From DATFCK01 sp045809745 (GTDB taxonomy: Bacteria; Verrucomicrobiota; Verrucomicrobiia; Chthoniobacterales; UBA10450): DNA of 49,762 bases. Where the stretch lies: contig JBJMXE010000016.1 of assembly GCA_045809745.1 (NCBI GenBank), positions 1 to 49,762 of the forward strand, read 5' to 3'. Shown here one piece after another: positions 1 to 8,276 of the stretch (position 1 is the first letter of the stretch; each line of letters begins with the position of its first letter). Position numbers and translations under genes: made by a program. Below the pieces are notes generated by a model. The model ran no database searches, was not told the DNA's origin, and worked only from the letters and a program-made list of their open reading frames with translations.

Positions 1-559
1 CGACGTCCCAAGCTGCGAGTGAGGACTGGTGGATCGGCGCCTTGTTGAGTTCGCCGATTTCGGCAAACGGAATCTCCTTCCCTGAGCGGACAATTGCCTG
101 GATGTAGACAATCGCATCGTGCTCGTCAGCTTTAACGTAAACAGATGAGTAATCGGTTTTTGCCAATTGCCACAGGATCTTGTGGCCTTCACTCTCGCCG
201 GTAGCCTTTGTTTCGTCCTCGTCCTTTTCCGGTCCTTCCTCCTTCGGTGGCCGATTTGGATCGCTAAGTTTATCCAAAATTTTATGCGCTCGTTCGCTTC
301 TCATTCCGAGTTCGAGTCCCAATACGGGAGGTTTGATTTTGACGGACCTCGCGTTGGCCAATCGTACCTCAAGAGGCGCTAACGCTGGAGAAGAGGGCGG
401 CGAGGGCGAAACCGCTGGTCCGGTCGGAGAAGCGATCGTCGTCGTCGTGGCAGTGGCTGTGGCCGCAGACGGCGCGTGATCGGCGGCGCTGACCACCGTC
501 CACGAGGCGAAGCTGTATACGACAAGGCTCAGCCTTAACCCGCCGGCCCGCTCCTTCAT
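1..559 (-). CDS. Secreted protein of unknown function, 3' end cut by window edge
   Basis: Reading the minus strand from an ATG at 559 gives 186 open codons that run off the left edge. The N-terminus is a signal peptide (residues about 9-26, LSLVVYSFASWTVVSAAD). A low-complexity Ala/Thr/Pro/Ser linker follows (about 27-65), then a charged segment with a Lys/Glu/Asp-rich stretch (KEEGPEKDEDE, about 106-116), and then a folded-looking part starting GHKILWQLAKTDYSSVYV. I do not recognise the family. The start lies 1 nt past the TGA of the upstream Asp-box gene (561-3464), so translation is probably coupled and the genes cotranscribed. This suggests an accessory role for the exported Asp-box proteins, but that is inference from position only. 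Confidence 0.75.
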   Translation of the reverse strand, partial: MKERAGGLRLSLVVYSFASWTVVSAADHAPSAATATATTTTIASPTGPAVSPSPPSSPALAPLEVRLANARSVKIKPPVLGLELGMRSERAHKILDKLSDPNRPPKEEGPEKDEDETKATGESEGHKILWQLAKTDYSSVYVKADEHDAIVYIQAIVRSGKEIPFAEIGELNKAPIHQSSLAAWDV

Positions 560-560
560 T

Positions 561-3464
561 TCAGAAAGGATTACCGATCTTGAACTCAGTGCCGCCGCGG
601 GTGAGATCGCTAAGCGTCACATTCTCCCCGCTGGCGTTTTGTTGCTGGGCGCGCCCGCGTAGACCGCACAATACGCTACCGGCGATGATATGCTTGCTGG
701 CGTCATTGTTGTGAATGCTGTCCAGAAAGGAATTCAATGCGTTCACCGACATCCGAACGCTGATTAATCCCGCTGCTTTGTTGATGAAACCGTGAGTCGC
801 AGCTCCGCGAACGGTGTCGGTGGTGCTGCCATCGAAGTTTCGCGTCGTGGTGCCCCACTTGAATGAAAGGGTACCAGCGGCGTCAGTTTCCGCATCGATG
901 AAGAACATGTCACCACGATCAGCCATGCCCTTCGAGAATTGGTTTCCTGGGGGACCCACAATACCGGTATCCGGGGCGTTGGCGGAGAAATACATCCGCC
1001 AAACCGTCAAGTTAGGCATTGCCGTTAGATCGGAGACTTTCATCGTTCCAGTGATGTAGAAGCCGGTGTTTGAATCCTGTGATTGATATTTGATCGTTAA
1101 GATATCGACCGGGCTATTCGCCGGCGCCACGGCCACCAGGCCGCTGGATTGGTCCTGCGGAAAATCCGTTACCTGCTCGCCGTTAGGCCCCGGTTGCATC
1201 GGCTGGGGCGCGGGTGAACCCCCGGTTCCGAGCGTTCCGGGCGTAGCGAATGGCTGGGCCGGGAGCGTGCCGGGTTCCGGTGCTGTGCCATTTACAAGAT
1301 TCGGCAGGGCTACGCCGGTTGCGGTGGGTCCGGAGATTTGCCGGGTGACGTAAGTATGTCCTCGAAAGTCGATGTGGTCATCGGTGAATCCAATCACCGC
1401 CGCGCCCGCCGGATCGAAGTTTATTTGGAAGTAATCGATCAGGTTTCGGTTTGGCGACTGGCCTCCCACCACCAGCCCCTTGGTAGATATGTTCCCGGTG
1501 TGGATTGCATGATCGCTCGCTTGAACGAGCTGAAATGTGGGATTGCTGCTATTCGCGGCGGTTCCGAAAGCGTAAAACAGCCGCCAATTGGCGTTGTCGT
1601 CGTTTGCGGCATTGTCGGTGGCGTACCACGCTACACCGACTGTTCCGGGAGTGGGGCCCGCCGCGAGCCACGGCATGAGGTTAGTCTTTTCCAGTGTGTC
1701 GCCCGCGTCGTTTACTCGCACCGGCGCGGCCCACGTCTGACCCTTGTCGGCTGAGCTGACGAGATAGATGTCGTGTCCATCAGAATACACCCCGTACACA
1801 GTGGCCGCTCCGCCAGGATTGCTGCCGTTGTCCGAGGCCACTCGAATGGGGAAAAAGATATTCGCGCTATCTACGCCGGCCGGAACGGCGCTATGGACGG
1901 TGTAGGTAGTGGGTGCTCCGCCGACCGGGACGGCTCCGTTGCTTGGGTCGCCGACCGCTACATGGCCATCGTTACTGCTGACATAGACGATACCGTTCTG
2001 CTGGTCGACATCCAGAGCCCCGGTTTGCGGAAAAGAGATGCCGCCCGCGGGCAGAGCCGGTCCATAAACCAGACCACCGTCGTTAGACTGCTGAACGAAG
2101 GCGATGCCTTGGGCAAAATTTCGGTAAACCAAATAGACGTTCTGATTGCCGATGAAGCCCATCCATTGACGGTCGTTAACTGGGACACCGGCTACAATGT
2201 TGCCCGCGCCGTTAAATTGAAAGGTCTGCCCGCGATCGAGCGAACGTCCGACAGTAACGTTCGCCGCTAACAGGCTGGCATAGGCCATTACGGGATTTGG
2301 CTGCGCTCCGACGGCGGGAATCGGAGTGGCACCCGGCACGCCGGCGTCACCGGGGTAGTTACCAAAACCGATGGCCAGATCGATATCACCTCCGCCCAGA
2401 GCACCAGCGGCCAGTGCGTTTTGCCCGGCGTCGGTAGTGGGGGCGTCGGGCTGGCCGCGGTAAACCGGCACCCGCATGTTGGGATCGAAGGTCGTACTGT
2501 TCGAACGCAGGTCGAAGTAGAACAGATCGACTCCCGCCGGCACCCCGCGAATCGGCATGATATAATAATTACCTTGCTGATCGACCCGACTGCTCGGTTC
2601 GCCATCCTGAGTCGAAGTAGGGCATTTCAGGGGACTATTGGCTGAGAACGTCACGCCGCCTCGAATATAGGTCGCCGTCCGCGCGGAACCGCTGTTAGGC
2701 ATGCCGCAAAAGACATTCCCCACGACCGTGTAAGTGAAGGGCGGGCTGGTATTTGCAGTGGCCGTACTGGTGTCGTCGACCGTTTCGAGGATCCCAGTGC
2801 CTTGAGTGCCTACCAAAATCTGCGTAGTTCCGCTGATCGTGTTCAGCACCGTCCCCGGTTTCGGGTTGCCCATCTTGGCGTTCGAATTGGTGATGGTGAT
2901 GGTGCCGTCCGGCGAGAACGACCCGGAATCGGCGAGCCCCAATGTGGAATAACCCGTAGTCGAGTCGTGTGTTCCGTAGTGATAGGTCACGGCTGGTGGT
3001 GTGAGGCCAGACCCCGTGTCGCTGTCCATGCTCACGAAGTAATCAACGCTGTCGATCGGGTTAACGAATTCGATGATCCAGCTTCCGTTAGGGGGAATGC
3101 TGTTCAAATTGGCGACCTTCATCGTGTAGGTGATCTTGTCCGCATTCGCTCCCGGCTCCGCGAAATACACTCTTTCGATATCGAGGGTAGTAGTGTCGAT
3201 GCCCGGGACGCTCGATTCGTCACCGGCCGGATCGGTCAGGATTTGAACCCCGGGAAGCCCGCATGGGGTAGGCGAAGGCGTGGCCGCGGTTCCAGCTGGA
3301 GCAGTCACAGCCGGTTTGAACTGCCTAACCGATTTGGTTCGGGCGCTGGTTCGCGCGGTTGCGGTGAATGTCAGCGCGGCCAAAGATGTGACCAGGCAGA
3401 GGACTGCCACTCGATACGCGGTCCAGCCCTGTTCACCGTTCTTTTGTTGATACCATGTTCTCAT
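561..3464 (-). CDS. Secreted Asp-box (sialidase-fold) beta-propeller protein, GGTEFKIGNPF tail
   Basis: 967 residues. A membrane-spanning export signal lies at about 18-38. A beta-rich module at about 65-250 contains MKVANLNSIPPNGSWIIEF and FVSMDSD, and the same module type recurs near the C-terminus (about 780-940, MKVSDLTAMPNLTVWRMYF). Between them is a propeller with Asp-box-type turns such as SADKGQTW and SNDGGLVYG, plus family signatures DGEPSSRVDQQGNYY, NDRQWMGF and NRNLIDYFQINFD. The sialidase-type fold is supported, but no FRIP motif is visible, so sialidase activity should not be assumed. It ends in GGTEFKIGNPF and lacks the dockerin tail of its neighbours. The ATG at 3464 has a GGAGGA Shine-Dalgarno 8 nt upstream. 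It is a tandem paralog of 3494-6259, 29 nt away, and probably in the same operon. Confidence 0.85.
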   Translation of the reverse strand: MRTWYQQKNGEQGWTAYRVAVLCLVTSLAALTFTATARTSARTKSVRQFKPAVTAPAGTAATPSPTPCGLPGVQILTDPAGDESSVPGIDTTTLDIERVYFAEPGANADKITYTMKVANLNSIPPNGSWIIEFVNPIDSVDYFVSMDSDTGSGLTPPAVTYHYGTHDSTTGYSTLGLADSGSFSPDGTITITNSNAKMGNPKPGTVLNTISGTTQILVGTQGTGILETVDDTSTATANTSPPFTYTVVGNVFCGMPNSGSARTATYIRGGVTFSANSPLKCPTSTQDGEPSSRVDQQGNYYIMPIRGVPAGVDLFYFDLRSNSTTFDPNMRVPVYRGQPDAPTTDAGQNALAAGALGGGDIDLAIGFGNYPGDAGVPGATPIPAVGAQPNPVMAYASLLAANVTVGRSLDRGQTFQFNGAGNIVAGVPVNDRQWMGFIGNQNVYLVYRNFAQGIAFVQQSNDGGLVYGPALPAGGISFPQTGALDVDQQNGIVYVSSNDGHVAVGDPSNGAVPVGGAPTTYTVHSAVPAGVDSANIFFPIRVASDNGSNPGGAATVYGVYSDGHDIYLVSSADKGQTWAAPVRVNDAGDTLEKTNLMPWLAAGPTPGTVGVAWYATDNAANDDNANWRLFYAFGTAANSSNPTFQLVQASDHAIHTGNISTKGLVVGGQSPNRNLIDYFQINFDPAGAAVIGFTDDHIDFRGHTYVTRQISGPTATGVALPNLVNGTAPEPGTLPAQPFATPGTLGTGGSPAPQPMQPGPNGEQVTDFPQDQSSGLVAVAPANSPVDILTIKYQSQDSNTGFYITGTMKVSDLTAMPNLTVWRMYFSANAPDTGIVGPPGNQFSKGMADRGDMFFIDAETDAAGTLSFKWGTTTRNFDGSTTDTVRGAATHGFINKAAGLISVRMSVNALNSFLDSIHNNDASKHIIAGSVLCGLRGRAQQQNASGENVTLSDLTRGGTEFKIGNPF

Positions 3465-3472
3465 AGCCTAAC

Positions 3473-3479
3473 TCCTCCG
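3473..3479 (-). promoter_or_regulatory. Shine-Dalgarno for the 561-3464 gene
   Basis: On the minus strand GGAGGA precedes the ATG at 3464 by about 8 nt. Most exported-protein genes here have no such site, so this one is notable. One copy of the GTTAGGC word family (GTTAGGC read on the minus strand, 3466-3472) fills the spacer between the ribosome site and the ATG. Confidence 0.6.
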
Positions 3480-3493
3480 TCTCGCTGTCGTTT

Positions 3494-6259
3494 TCAAAAC
3501 GGGTTACCTACTTTGAATTCCGTTCCGCCTCGGGTGTAATCTTCAAGCGCGATACCTCCCGAGTTCGTTTCGAACGAGTGTCCGCGCAATCCACACAGAA
3601 CCGAACCGGACTGGATGTGTTTGGACACATCGTTGCCGTGAACACCATCCAAATACTGATTTAAAAGGTTGACCGGCATTCGCGCGCTAATGGTTCCGTC
3701 ACTTTTGTTGATGAATCCACGGGGGGCGGTTCCGCGCCGGGTATCCGTTAGCGAACCACTTGTCTCCCTAACGGTAGTGCCCCAGTTGAAGGTGACATTG
3801 CCGCTGGTATCGCTCTCTGCATCGAGCCAGAACATGTCACCACGGTCGGATAATCCCTTCGTAAACTTGTTGCCGGTGGGACCGGCCAGTCCGGTTATAC
3901 TTCCATCGCCAACTTCAGGAGCATTTGCCGCGAAGTACATCCGCCACGTGGTGCTGGGCGGAATCGCGGACAGGTCGGAGAGCTTCATCGTCGCGGTGAT
4001 GTAGAAACCCTGATTGCTGTCCTGACTCGCGTATTTGATGCTGATGATGTCGAGCGCACTGGGCGCGGGTGCGCTGGCTAACAGCCCGCTGTCGCAGTCC
4101 CACGCAAAATCAGTAACCTGCTCCCCATTGGGACCTGGAAGCATTGGCTGCGGAGCTGCCGCGACCACGGTGTTACCGACAATCGTCGGCGGCGTTCCAG
4201 GTTGAGCAAAAGGCTGGGCGGCTAATCCCGATCCTTCCTGAGGAGCCGGCACATTACCAACCTGATGAGTTATCGGATCTTCGTGCAACTTGCCGTTGAT
4301 CGAGGGCCCGCTGATCTGCCTGGTGGTGAATGTTTCCCCACTGAAATCATTGTGATCGTCGGTATAACCAATCACCGCCGCACCAGTGGGATCGAAATTG
4401 ATTTGGTAATAGTCGATCAAGTTTCGATTGGGCGACTGTCCCATTAGGACCAGTCCGCTCAACGAAATGTTGGCAGCGTGGTTTGCGTGGTCGCTGGCCA
4501 GCGCATACTGAAAATGAGGAGTGTCTGCGGCCGCGTCGGAAGTGACCGCGTAATACACTCTCCAGCGCAAGCCCGGGTCGTTCGCAGGACTGTTTGGCCC
4601 ACCATCAGTTGCGTACCAGGTGATTCCCACCGAGCCAGGGGTTGGACCGGTAGCGAGCCACGGGAACAGATTCAGATGAAGGTTTGGATCTGTAGGAGCG
4701 TTGACCCGAACGGGATTGCTCCACGTCTGGCCGTGATCCAGCGAATGAATCAGATAAACGTTAGTCCCATCAGAATAGACGCCATAGACGGTGCCCGGGC
4801 CGGTTAGGGTGTAGGAGCCGTCCGAATTAAAGTGCCGCTGATCAGCGGCCACTCGAACCGGGAAGAAGATATTCCCAACGGAACTAATCTGGGTCGCTTG
4901 GACGACGCCGTAAGCGGTGGGCGGAAGACCTGGCGCACTAGGCGTTCCATGGGCAACATGTCCGTCGTTGCCGCTTACGTAGACCGTTCCGTCAAATCGA
5001 TCGACGTCGAGCGCACCGGTTTGCGGAAATGCGATTGGAATCGCCGTGATCGGGCCGTAGCTCAAGCCGCCGTCATTTGACTGCTGCACGAAGGCCTCGC
5101 CCTGAGCGAAATTCCGGTACACCAGATACACGGTGTGATCATCCACAAAGCCCATCCATTGCCGGTCGTTAACCGGAGAGCCACCAACCGCATTTCCGGC
5201 CGCATTGAACTGAAAGGTCTTTCCCTGGTCGAGCGATCGACCGGTTGTGACGTTCGCCACAGTCAAGCTCGAGTAAGCCAGCACCGGATTCGGCTGAGCG
5301 TTAACCCCCAGACCAGCATCACCGAGGTAATTGCCCCAGCCGACGGCGATGTCGATGTCGCCACCTCCCAGGGCGCCCGCCTGTACCGCCGCGGCGCCAG
5401 TCGCGGAATCCGGCTTCCCTCGATAAATCGGCACCCGCATGTTCGGATCGTAGGTAGGATTCGGCGAGCTCCCGAGGGTGGGTCTCAGGTCGTGGTACCA
5501 CAAGTCTACGCCGGCCGGAACTCCTTCAATTCCGCAAACGTAGTAGTTGCCCTGCGGATCCACCCGGCTGCTAGGTTCGCCATCGGAAAAAGTGACCGGC
5601 GCTTTGCAGGTGCTGTTAGGCGAAAAGGTGATGCCCCCAGCGGTGTAAGTTGCGGTCCGAAATGTAGGACCTTGAAGCAGCGTAACTGTACCGACCGGCT
5701 GATCGGCGGCGGGAGTAGACGCAAAGTAAACGGTGTTAATGTTAAACGAGACAGAATTCACCGCGGTAACCCCGTAGGCGCTCGGATCAAATGATGTCGC
5801 CTCGCCGGTTTGCGGGGCGCCGCCAGCCGACTCGCCCACCTGAGCTCCATCGGAGCCATCGGGATTGCGGACATGAATGTAAAGGTCGCGATCGTTGGCC
5901 GGCACTGACCAATTAATGGCCACGCCGATTCGTTTGTTGGTGTAGTTCCCTGCGGCGACGGTCAGGACAAACGTGTTTTTGTTTACTCCGGATATTGCGT
6001 CCGGTTCGCTGTCTGCCGCCGTGCCAGGCGCATTATCAGTAAACATCAGTGGCGTAGTCGTGCTGTCGGTCATGACACCGCATGGCGGATTGGTATCGCC
6101 ACCAGGGCAGGCCGTAACATCCGGTGCAGCAGGCGCGATCGGCTGGGCTGTTTTTGCGGGGGTGAATCGATGTTGCTTCCGAACCGGAGTCGCGGCGACA
6201 ACCGCAAGCGCAGAGCAGATAATCAAGAGTGACGACAGACGGAGCAGCTTCTTCTTCAT
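3494..6259 (-). CDS. Secreted Asp-box beta-propeller protein, GGTEFKVGNPF tail
   Basis: 921 residues, first gene of the likely three-gene operon with 561-3464 and 1-559. The signal peptide is at about 4-24 (LLRLSSLLIICSALAVVAAT). A pre-peptidase-C-like beta domain follows (about 95-195; INWSVPANDRDLYIHVRNPDG). The propeller (about 225-690) shares long identical stretches with the 561-3464 protein: DGEPSSRVDPQGNYY, NPVLAYSSLTVANVTTGRSL, NDRQWMGF and FPQTGALDVD. It carries Asp-box turns such as SLDHGQTWSNPVRV and SNDGGLSYGP. The C-terminal region (about 735-900) is the MKLSDLSAIPPSTTWRMYF module, and the chain ends SGSVLCGLRG...TRGGTEFKVGNPF. The N-terminal module differs from that of its paralog, so the tandem duplication was followed by N-terminal domain replacement. 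Extracellular or surface location is expected; the substrate is unknown. The ATG at 6259 has no clear Shine-Dalgarno. Confidence 0.85.
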   Translation of the reverse strand: MKKKLLRLSSLLIICSALAVVAATPVRKQHRFTPAKTAQPIAPAAPDVTACPGGDTNPPCGVMTDSTTTPLMFTDNAPGTAADSEPDAISGVNKNTFVLTVAAGNYTNKRIGVAINWSVPANDRDLYIHVRNPDGSDGAQVGESAGGAPQTGEATSFDPSAYGVTAVNSVSFNINTVYFASTPAADQPVGTVTLLQGPTFRTATYTAGGITFSPNSTCKAPVTFSDGEPSSRVDPQGNYYVCGIEGVPAGVDLWYHDLRPTLGSSPNPTYDPNMRVPIYRGKPDSATGAAAVQAGALGGGDIDIAVGWGNYLGDAGLGVNAQPNPVLAYSSLTVANVTTGRSLDQGKTFQFNAAGNAVGGSPVNDRQWMGFVDDHTVYLVYRNFAQGEAFVQQSNDGGLSYGPITAIPIAFPQTGALDVDRFDGTVYVSGNDGHVAHGTPSAPGLPPTAYGVVQATQISSVGNIFFPVRVAADQRHFNSDGSYTLTGPGTVYGVYSDGTNVYLIHSLDHGQTWSNPVRVNAPTDPNLHLNLFPWLATGPTPGSVGITWYATDGGPNSPANDPGLRWRVYYAVTSDAAADTPHFQYALASDHANHAANISLSGLVLMGQSPNRNLIDYYQINFDPTGAAVIGYTDDHNDFSGETFTTRQISGPSINGKLHEDPITHQVGNVPAPQEGSGLAAQPFAQPGTPPTIVGNTVVAAAPQPMLPGPNGEQVTDFAWDCDSGLLASAPAPSALDIISIKYASQDSNQGFYITATMKLSDLSAIPPSTTWRMYFAANAPEVGDGSITGLAGPTGNKFTKGLSDRGDMFWLDAESDTSGNVTFNWGTTVRETSGSLTDTRRGTAPRGFINKSDGTISARMPVNLLNQYLDGVHGNDVSKHIQSGSVLCGLRGHSFETNSGGIALEDYTRGGTEFKVGNPF

Positions 6260-6345
6260 GGATTCAACAGGCCGAATTGACCAATGGATGGCATATGCCT
6301 CGGCAAGCGGTTCTCGTGGGGTGTGTTCTGGTCAGTAAATAATCG

Positions 6346-7128
6346 TTAGGCAGAGCGGCGTTTCCTCGCCGATCGAACGTGAGCGGTCACCGCAGCCGTG
6401 AGCGCCGTCCCCACCAGCAGGGCCACGGGACTCGGTTCGGGCACAGGAATTCCGGTGATCGACAGGGTGGCGAAGATCGGCATCGATGTATCGAACATGC
6501 CGGTCATGTCGTTGAACTGAAAAGCAGGCAGGGCGAGCGTGTTTTGCGAGCTATTTGAGCGGTCCGCGAAGCCGGCATCGAAAAGCTGCGCTGCGATCGT
6601 GCCGCTTTGCAGAGAGTTCAGGATTGCGGTGGCATTCGCGGGAGTCCCGCTAATTGTTAGGCGAATGAATCCCTGGGATACCGGCGTATTCGGATCCCAG
6701 TTGCTGAAGCCGTTCAGCAGCAGGGCAGGGGGAGTGGCGGTTCCACTACTCGGCAGGTTAGCAGTCTCGATTCCATTTAGATGCAGGTGCAGCGTGTTAA
6801 CGAAGTCATCATCATCGGCATGGGTAGTTCCATCCGGAGGGTAGGGCGTATCGTTGGTAGCGTTAGGCCCGAGGCCGGTGTCCCCGTCAAAGATGGTCAA
6901 AGTGATGGAGATCGATGAGATGCTGCTCAGCTGAGTTTGACCGGTAAAGTTGAACGGATTTGCCGTGATCGGAGCGGTGTTGTGGTTAGGGTCATTGCCC
7001 TGGGTGTAACCGTTAAATCCGCTTTGCTGCTCGGTATCTGAGATTGTCACCGTCTGCTGGGCGCAGAGGGTGGTGGAAAGCACGCAGGCGGCTACTGCTC
7101 CGACAAGCTTGCAGAACATACGATCCAC
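6346..7128 (-). CDS. PEP-CTERM sorted exported protein
   Basis: 260 residues from a GTG at 7128; an in-frame ATG three codons later (7119) is the alternative start. The signal peptide is LVGAVAACVLSTTLCAQQ (about 8-25). The beta-rich body has Asp/Thr-rich turns (FDGDTGLGPN, THADDDDFVNTLHLHLNG). The C-terminus is a textbook PEP-CTERM signal: VPEPSPVALLVGTALTAAV followed by a basic cluster (RSARKRRSA). Such tails are recognised by exosortases, which process and attach the protein at the cell surface. No exosortase is in this window. The gene sits 12 nt behind the related PEP-CTERM gene 7141-7914 and is probably cotranscribed with it. Its function beyond surface display is not recognisable. Confidence 0.85.
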   Translation of the reverse strand: MDRMFCKLVGAVAACVLSTTLCAQQTVTISDTEQQSGFNGYTQGNDPNHNTAPITANPFNFTGQTQLSSISSISITLTIFDGDTGLGPNATNDTPYPPDGTTHADDDDFVNTLHLHLNGIETANLPSSGTATPPALLLNGFSNWDPNTPVSQGFIRLTISGTPANATAILNSLQSGTIAAQLFDAGFADRSNSSQNTLALPAFQFNDMTGMFDTSMPIFATLSITGIPVPEPSPVALLVGTALTAAVTAHVRSARKRRSA

Positions 7129-7140
7129 CGACTTGTTAAG

Positions 7141-7914
7141 TTACAGGTTGCGACGAACTCGTCTGATCCGGGGCGCGCAGACCAGCAGCAGTCCGAACGC
7201 GATCAAAGCGCATGTCGCGGGTTCCGGCACGGCCACAGCGCCCAGGGTCAGCGTGGTCATCGCATTGGCAGCATCATTGCCGACGAACACTTCGTTAGGC
7301 TGAGCGGCTGTGTCGACGGCGTTATTGCTGACCACGAACGCATCAAGATGTCCATTGCCGGCGGCGAGCTGACTCAGAATCGATGCGCCTGTGGTAGACG
7401 GGTCAACCGACATCGTAAAGGTCTGTGTATCCTGAAGACCGAGACCGCGGAATCCGTTCAGGACTATGCCGGTATTGACGCCGCCAGTTAGAACACCGGT
7501 GGTAGAGTTGTAAGCAGACGGAGCAGCGAGATAGAGGAACAGGTGACTGAAATCGAAATCAGCTGTGCCGCCCTGTTGAGCCGCGCTGCCGGAATTGCCA
7601 TCCTGCATCGTCATCGTGAAGGTGATTTGCGAAATCGCACCTCCCAGATTGGTATAGTTGTTGGCGCCGCTGCTGAAGTCGTAACCAGTGTTGGCCGCGC
7701 CTTGGCCTGAGTTAACGATTGCCGGATGATTCGCCGGAACATCGTAGATGGCCTGATTACCGTCGCCGGCACTGTTGGTCGCACCGTTATCTTCGCTGAC
7801 CGTGGAAGTGATCGATTGTCCGTGCGCCAGATTGATGCTGGCAAGGCATGTTAGGAACAGTGTCGCCGCGAGCCGGCGGCGAACGCCGTGGAGAATGTGG
7901 ATAGTTGTTTCCAT
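7141..7914 (-). CDS. PEP-CTERM sorted exported protein
   Basis: 257 residues. The n-region is basic (HGVRRRLAA), the hydrophobic core is TLFLTCLASINLAHGQ, and the likely cleavage is after AHG. The body is beta-rich and distantly resembles that of 6346-7128 in layout: ISQITFTMTMQDG near the middle, then a GIVLNGFRGLGLQD strand pair and SILSQLAAGNGHLDAFVV. The tail VAVPEPATCALIAFGLLLV followed by RIRRVRRNL is a PEP-CTERM sorting signal with hydrophobic helix and Arg-rich end. A variant of the ATTAC-N6-GTAAT palindrome lies about 70 nt upstream. It is the first gene of a two-gene unit with 6346-7128. The molecular role is unknown. Confidence 0.85.
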   Translation of the reverse strand: METTIHILHGVRRRLAATLFLTCLASINLAHGQSITSTVSEDNGATNSAGDGNQAIYDVPANHPAIVNSGQGAANTGYDFSSGANNYTNLGGAISQITFTMTMQDGNSGSAAQQGGTADFDFSHLFLYLAAPSAYNSTTGVLTGGVNTGIVLNGFRGLGLQDTQTFTMSVDPSTTGASILSQLAAGNGHLDAFVVSNNAVDTAAQPNEVFVGNDAANAMTTLTLGAVAVPEPATCALIAFGLLLVCAPRIRRVRRNL

Positions 7915-8276
7915 AGTGGAGATTCTACAGTAATTCGGGTATCCACAGGAACCTGCGCTTGTGGCTGAACAATTATTTCCAACATTACAAACGCGTCATA
8001 ATTCGCTCCTGCAACATTGGAAGAATCCGGAAGTAGCGGGTAACTAAATCGTGTCCGGTGGCTTAGGTTCGAGCGTTGTGGCGGTATGCCAACTCGGACA
8101 CCTCACCTGAAGACAGGGTTCCGCCTGACGGCGTTGCGCCCGGATCCAGCCGTCGCTCCGCCGGCCTTGTAAACGGAGCCGGTTAAGGCGCCCCCGAATC
8201 ACGGCAACGGCGGAAGCCGTCGGCGGCAAGCCGGACATCAGCGGCGTAGCGAGTTTCGACTGGCAGGGCCTCCAAC
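7915..8276. other. Intergenic region, no convincing gene
   Basis: This stretch of 362 bases separates the dockerin protein at 8277 (3' end) from the PEP-CTERM pair. It holds one imperfect copy of the ATTAC-N6-GTAAT palindrome (7984-7999). A GC-rich part (about 8050-8260) follows with short GCCGTC/GACGGC-type inverted words but no clean long hairpin. A 64-codon open frame in it looks like a GC-rich artefact. Confidence 0.6.
7984..7999. promoter_or_regulatory. Imperfect ATTAC-N6-GTAAT palindrome
   Basis: Reads ATTAC-AAACGC-GTCAT, one mismatch from the consensus seen before other exported-protein genes. It lies about 70 nt upstream of the ATG at 7914. Candidate operator only. Confidence 0.35.

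Noticed and set aside
2802..3539. Plus-strand 245-codon open frame
   Set aside because: It lies antisense to the well-supported Asp-box gene at 561-3464, is Arg-rich and lacks motifs; a GC-driven shadow. The same holds for the many other plus-strand frames between 0.8 and 39 kb.
8044..8238. 64-codon minus-strand frame in the 7915-8276 gap
   Set aside because: Arg/Pro-rich composition, no ribosome site, no signal or motif.
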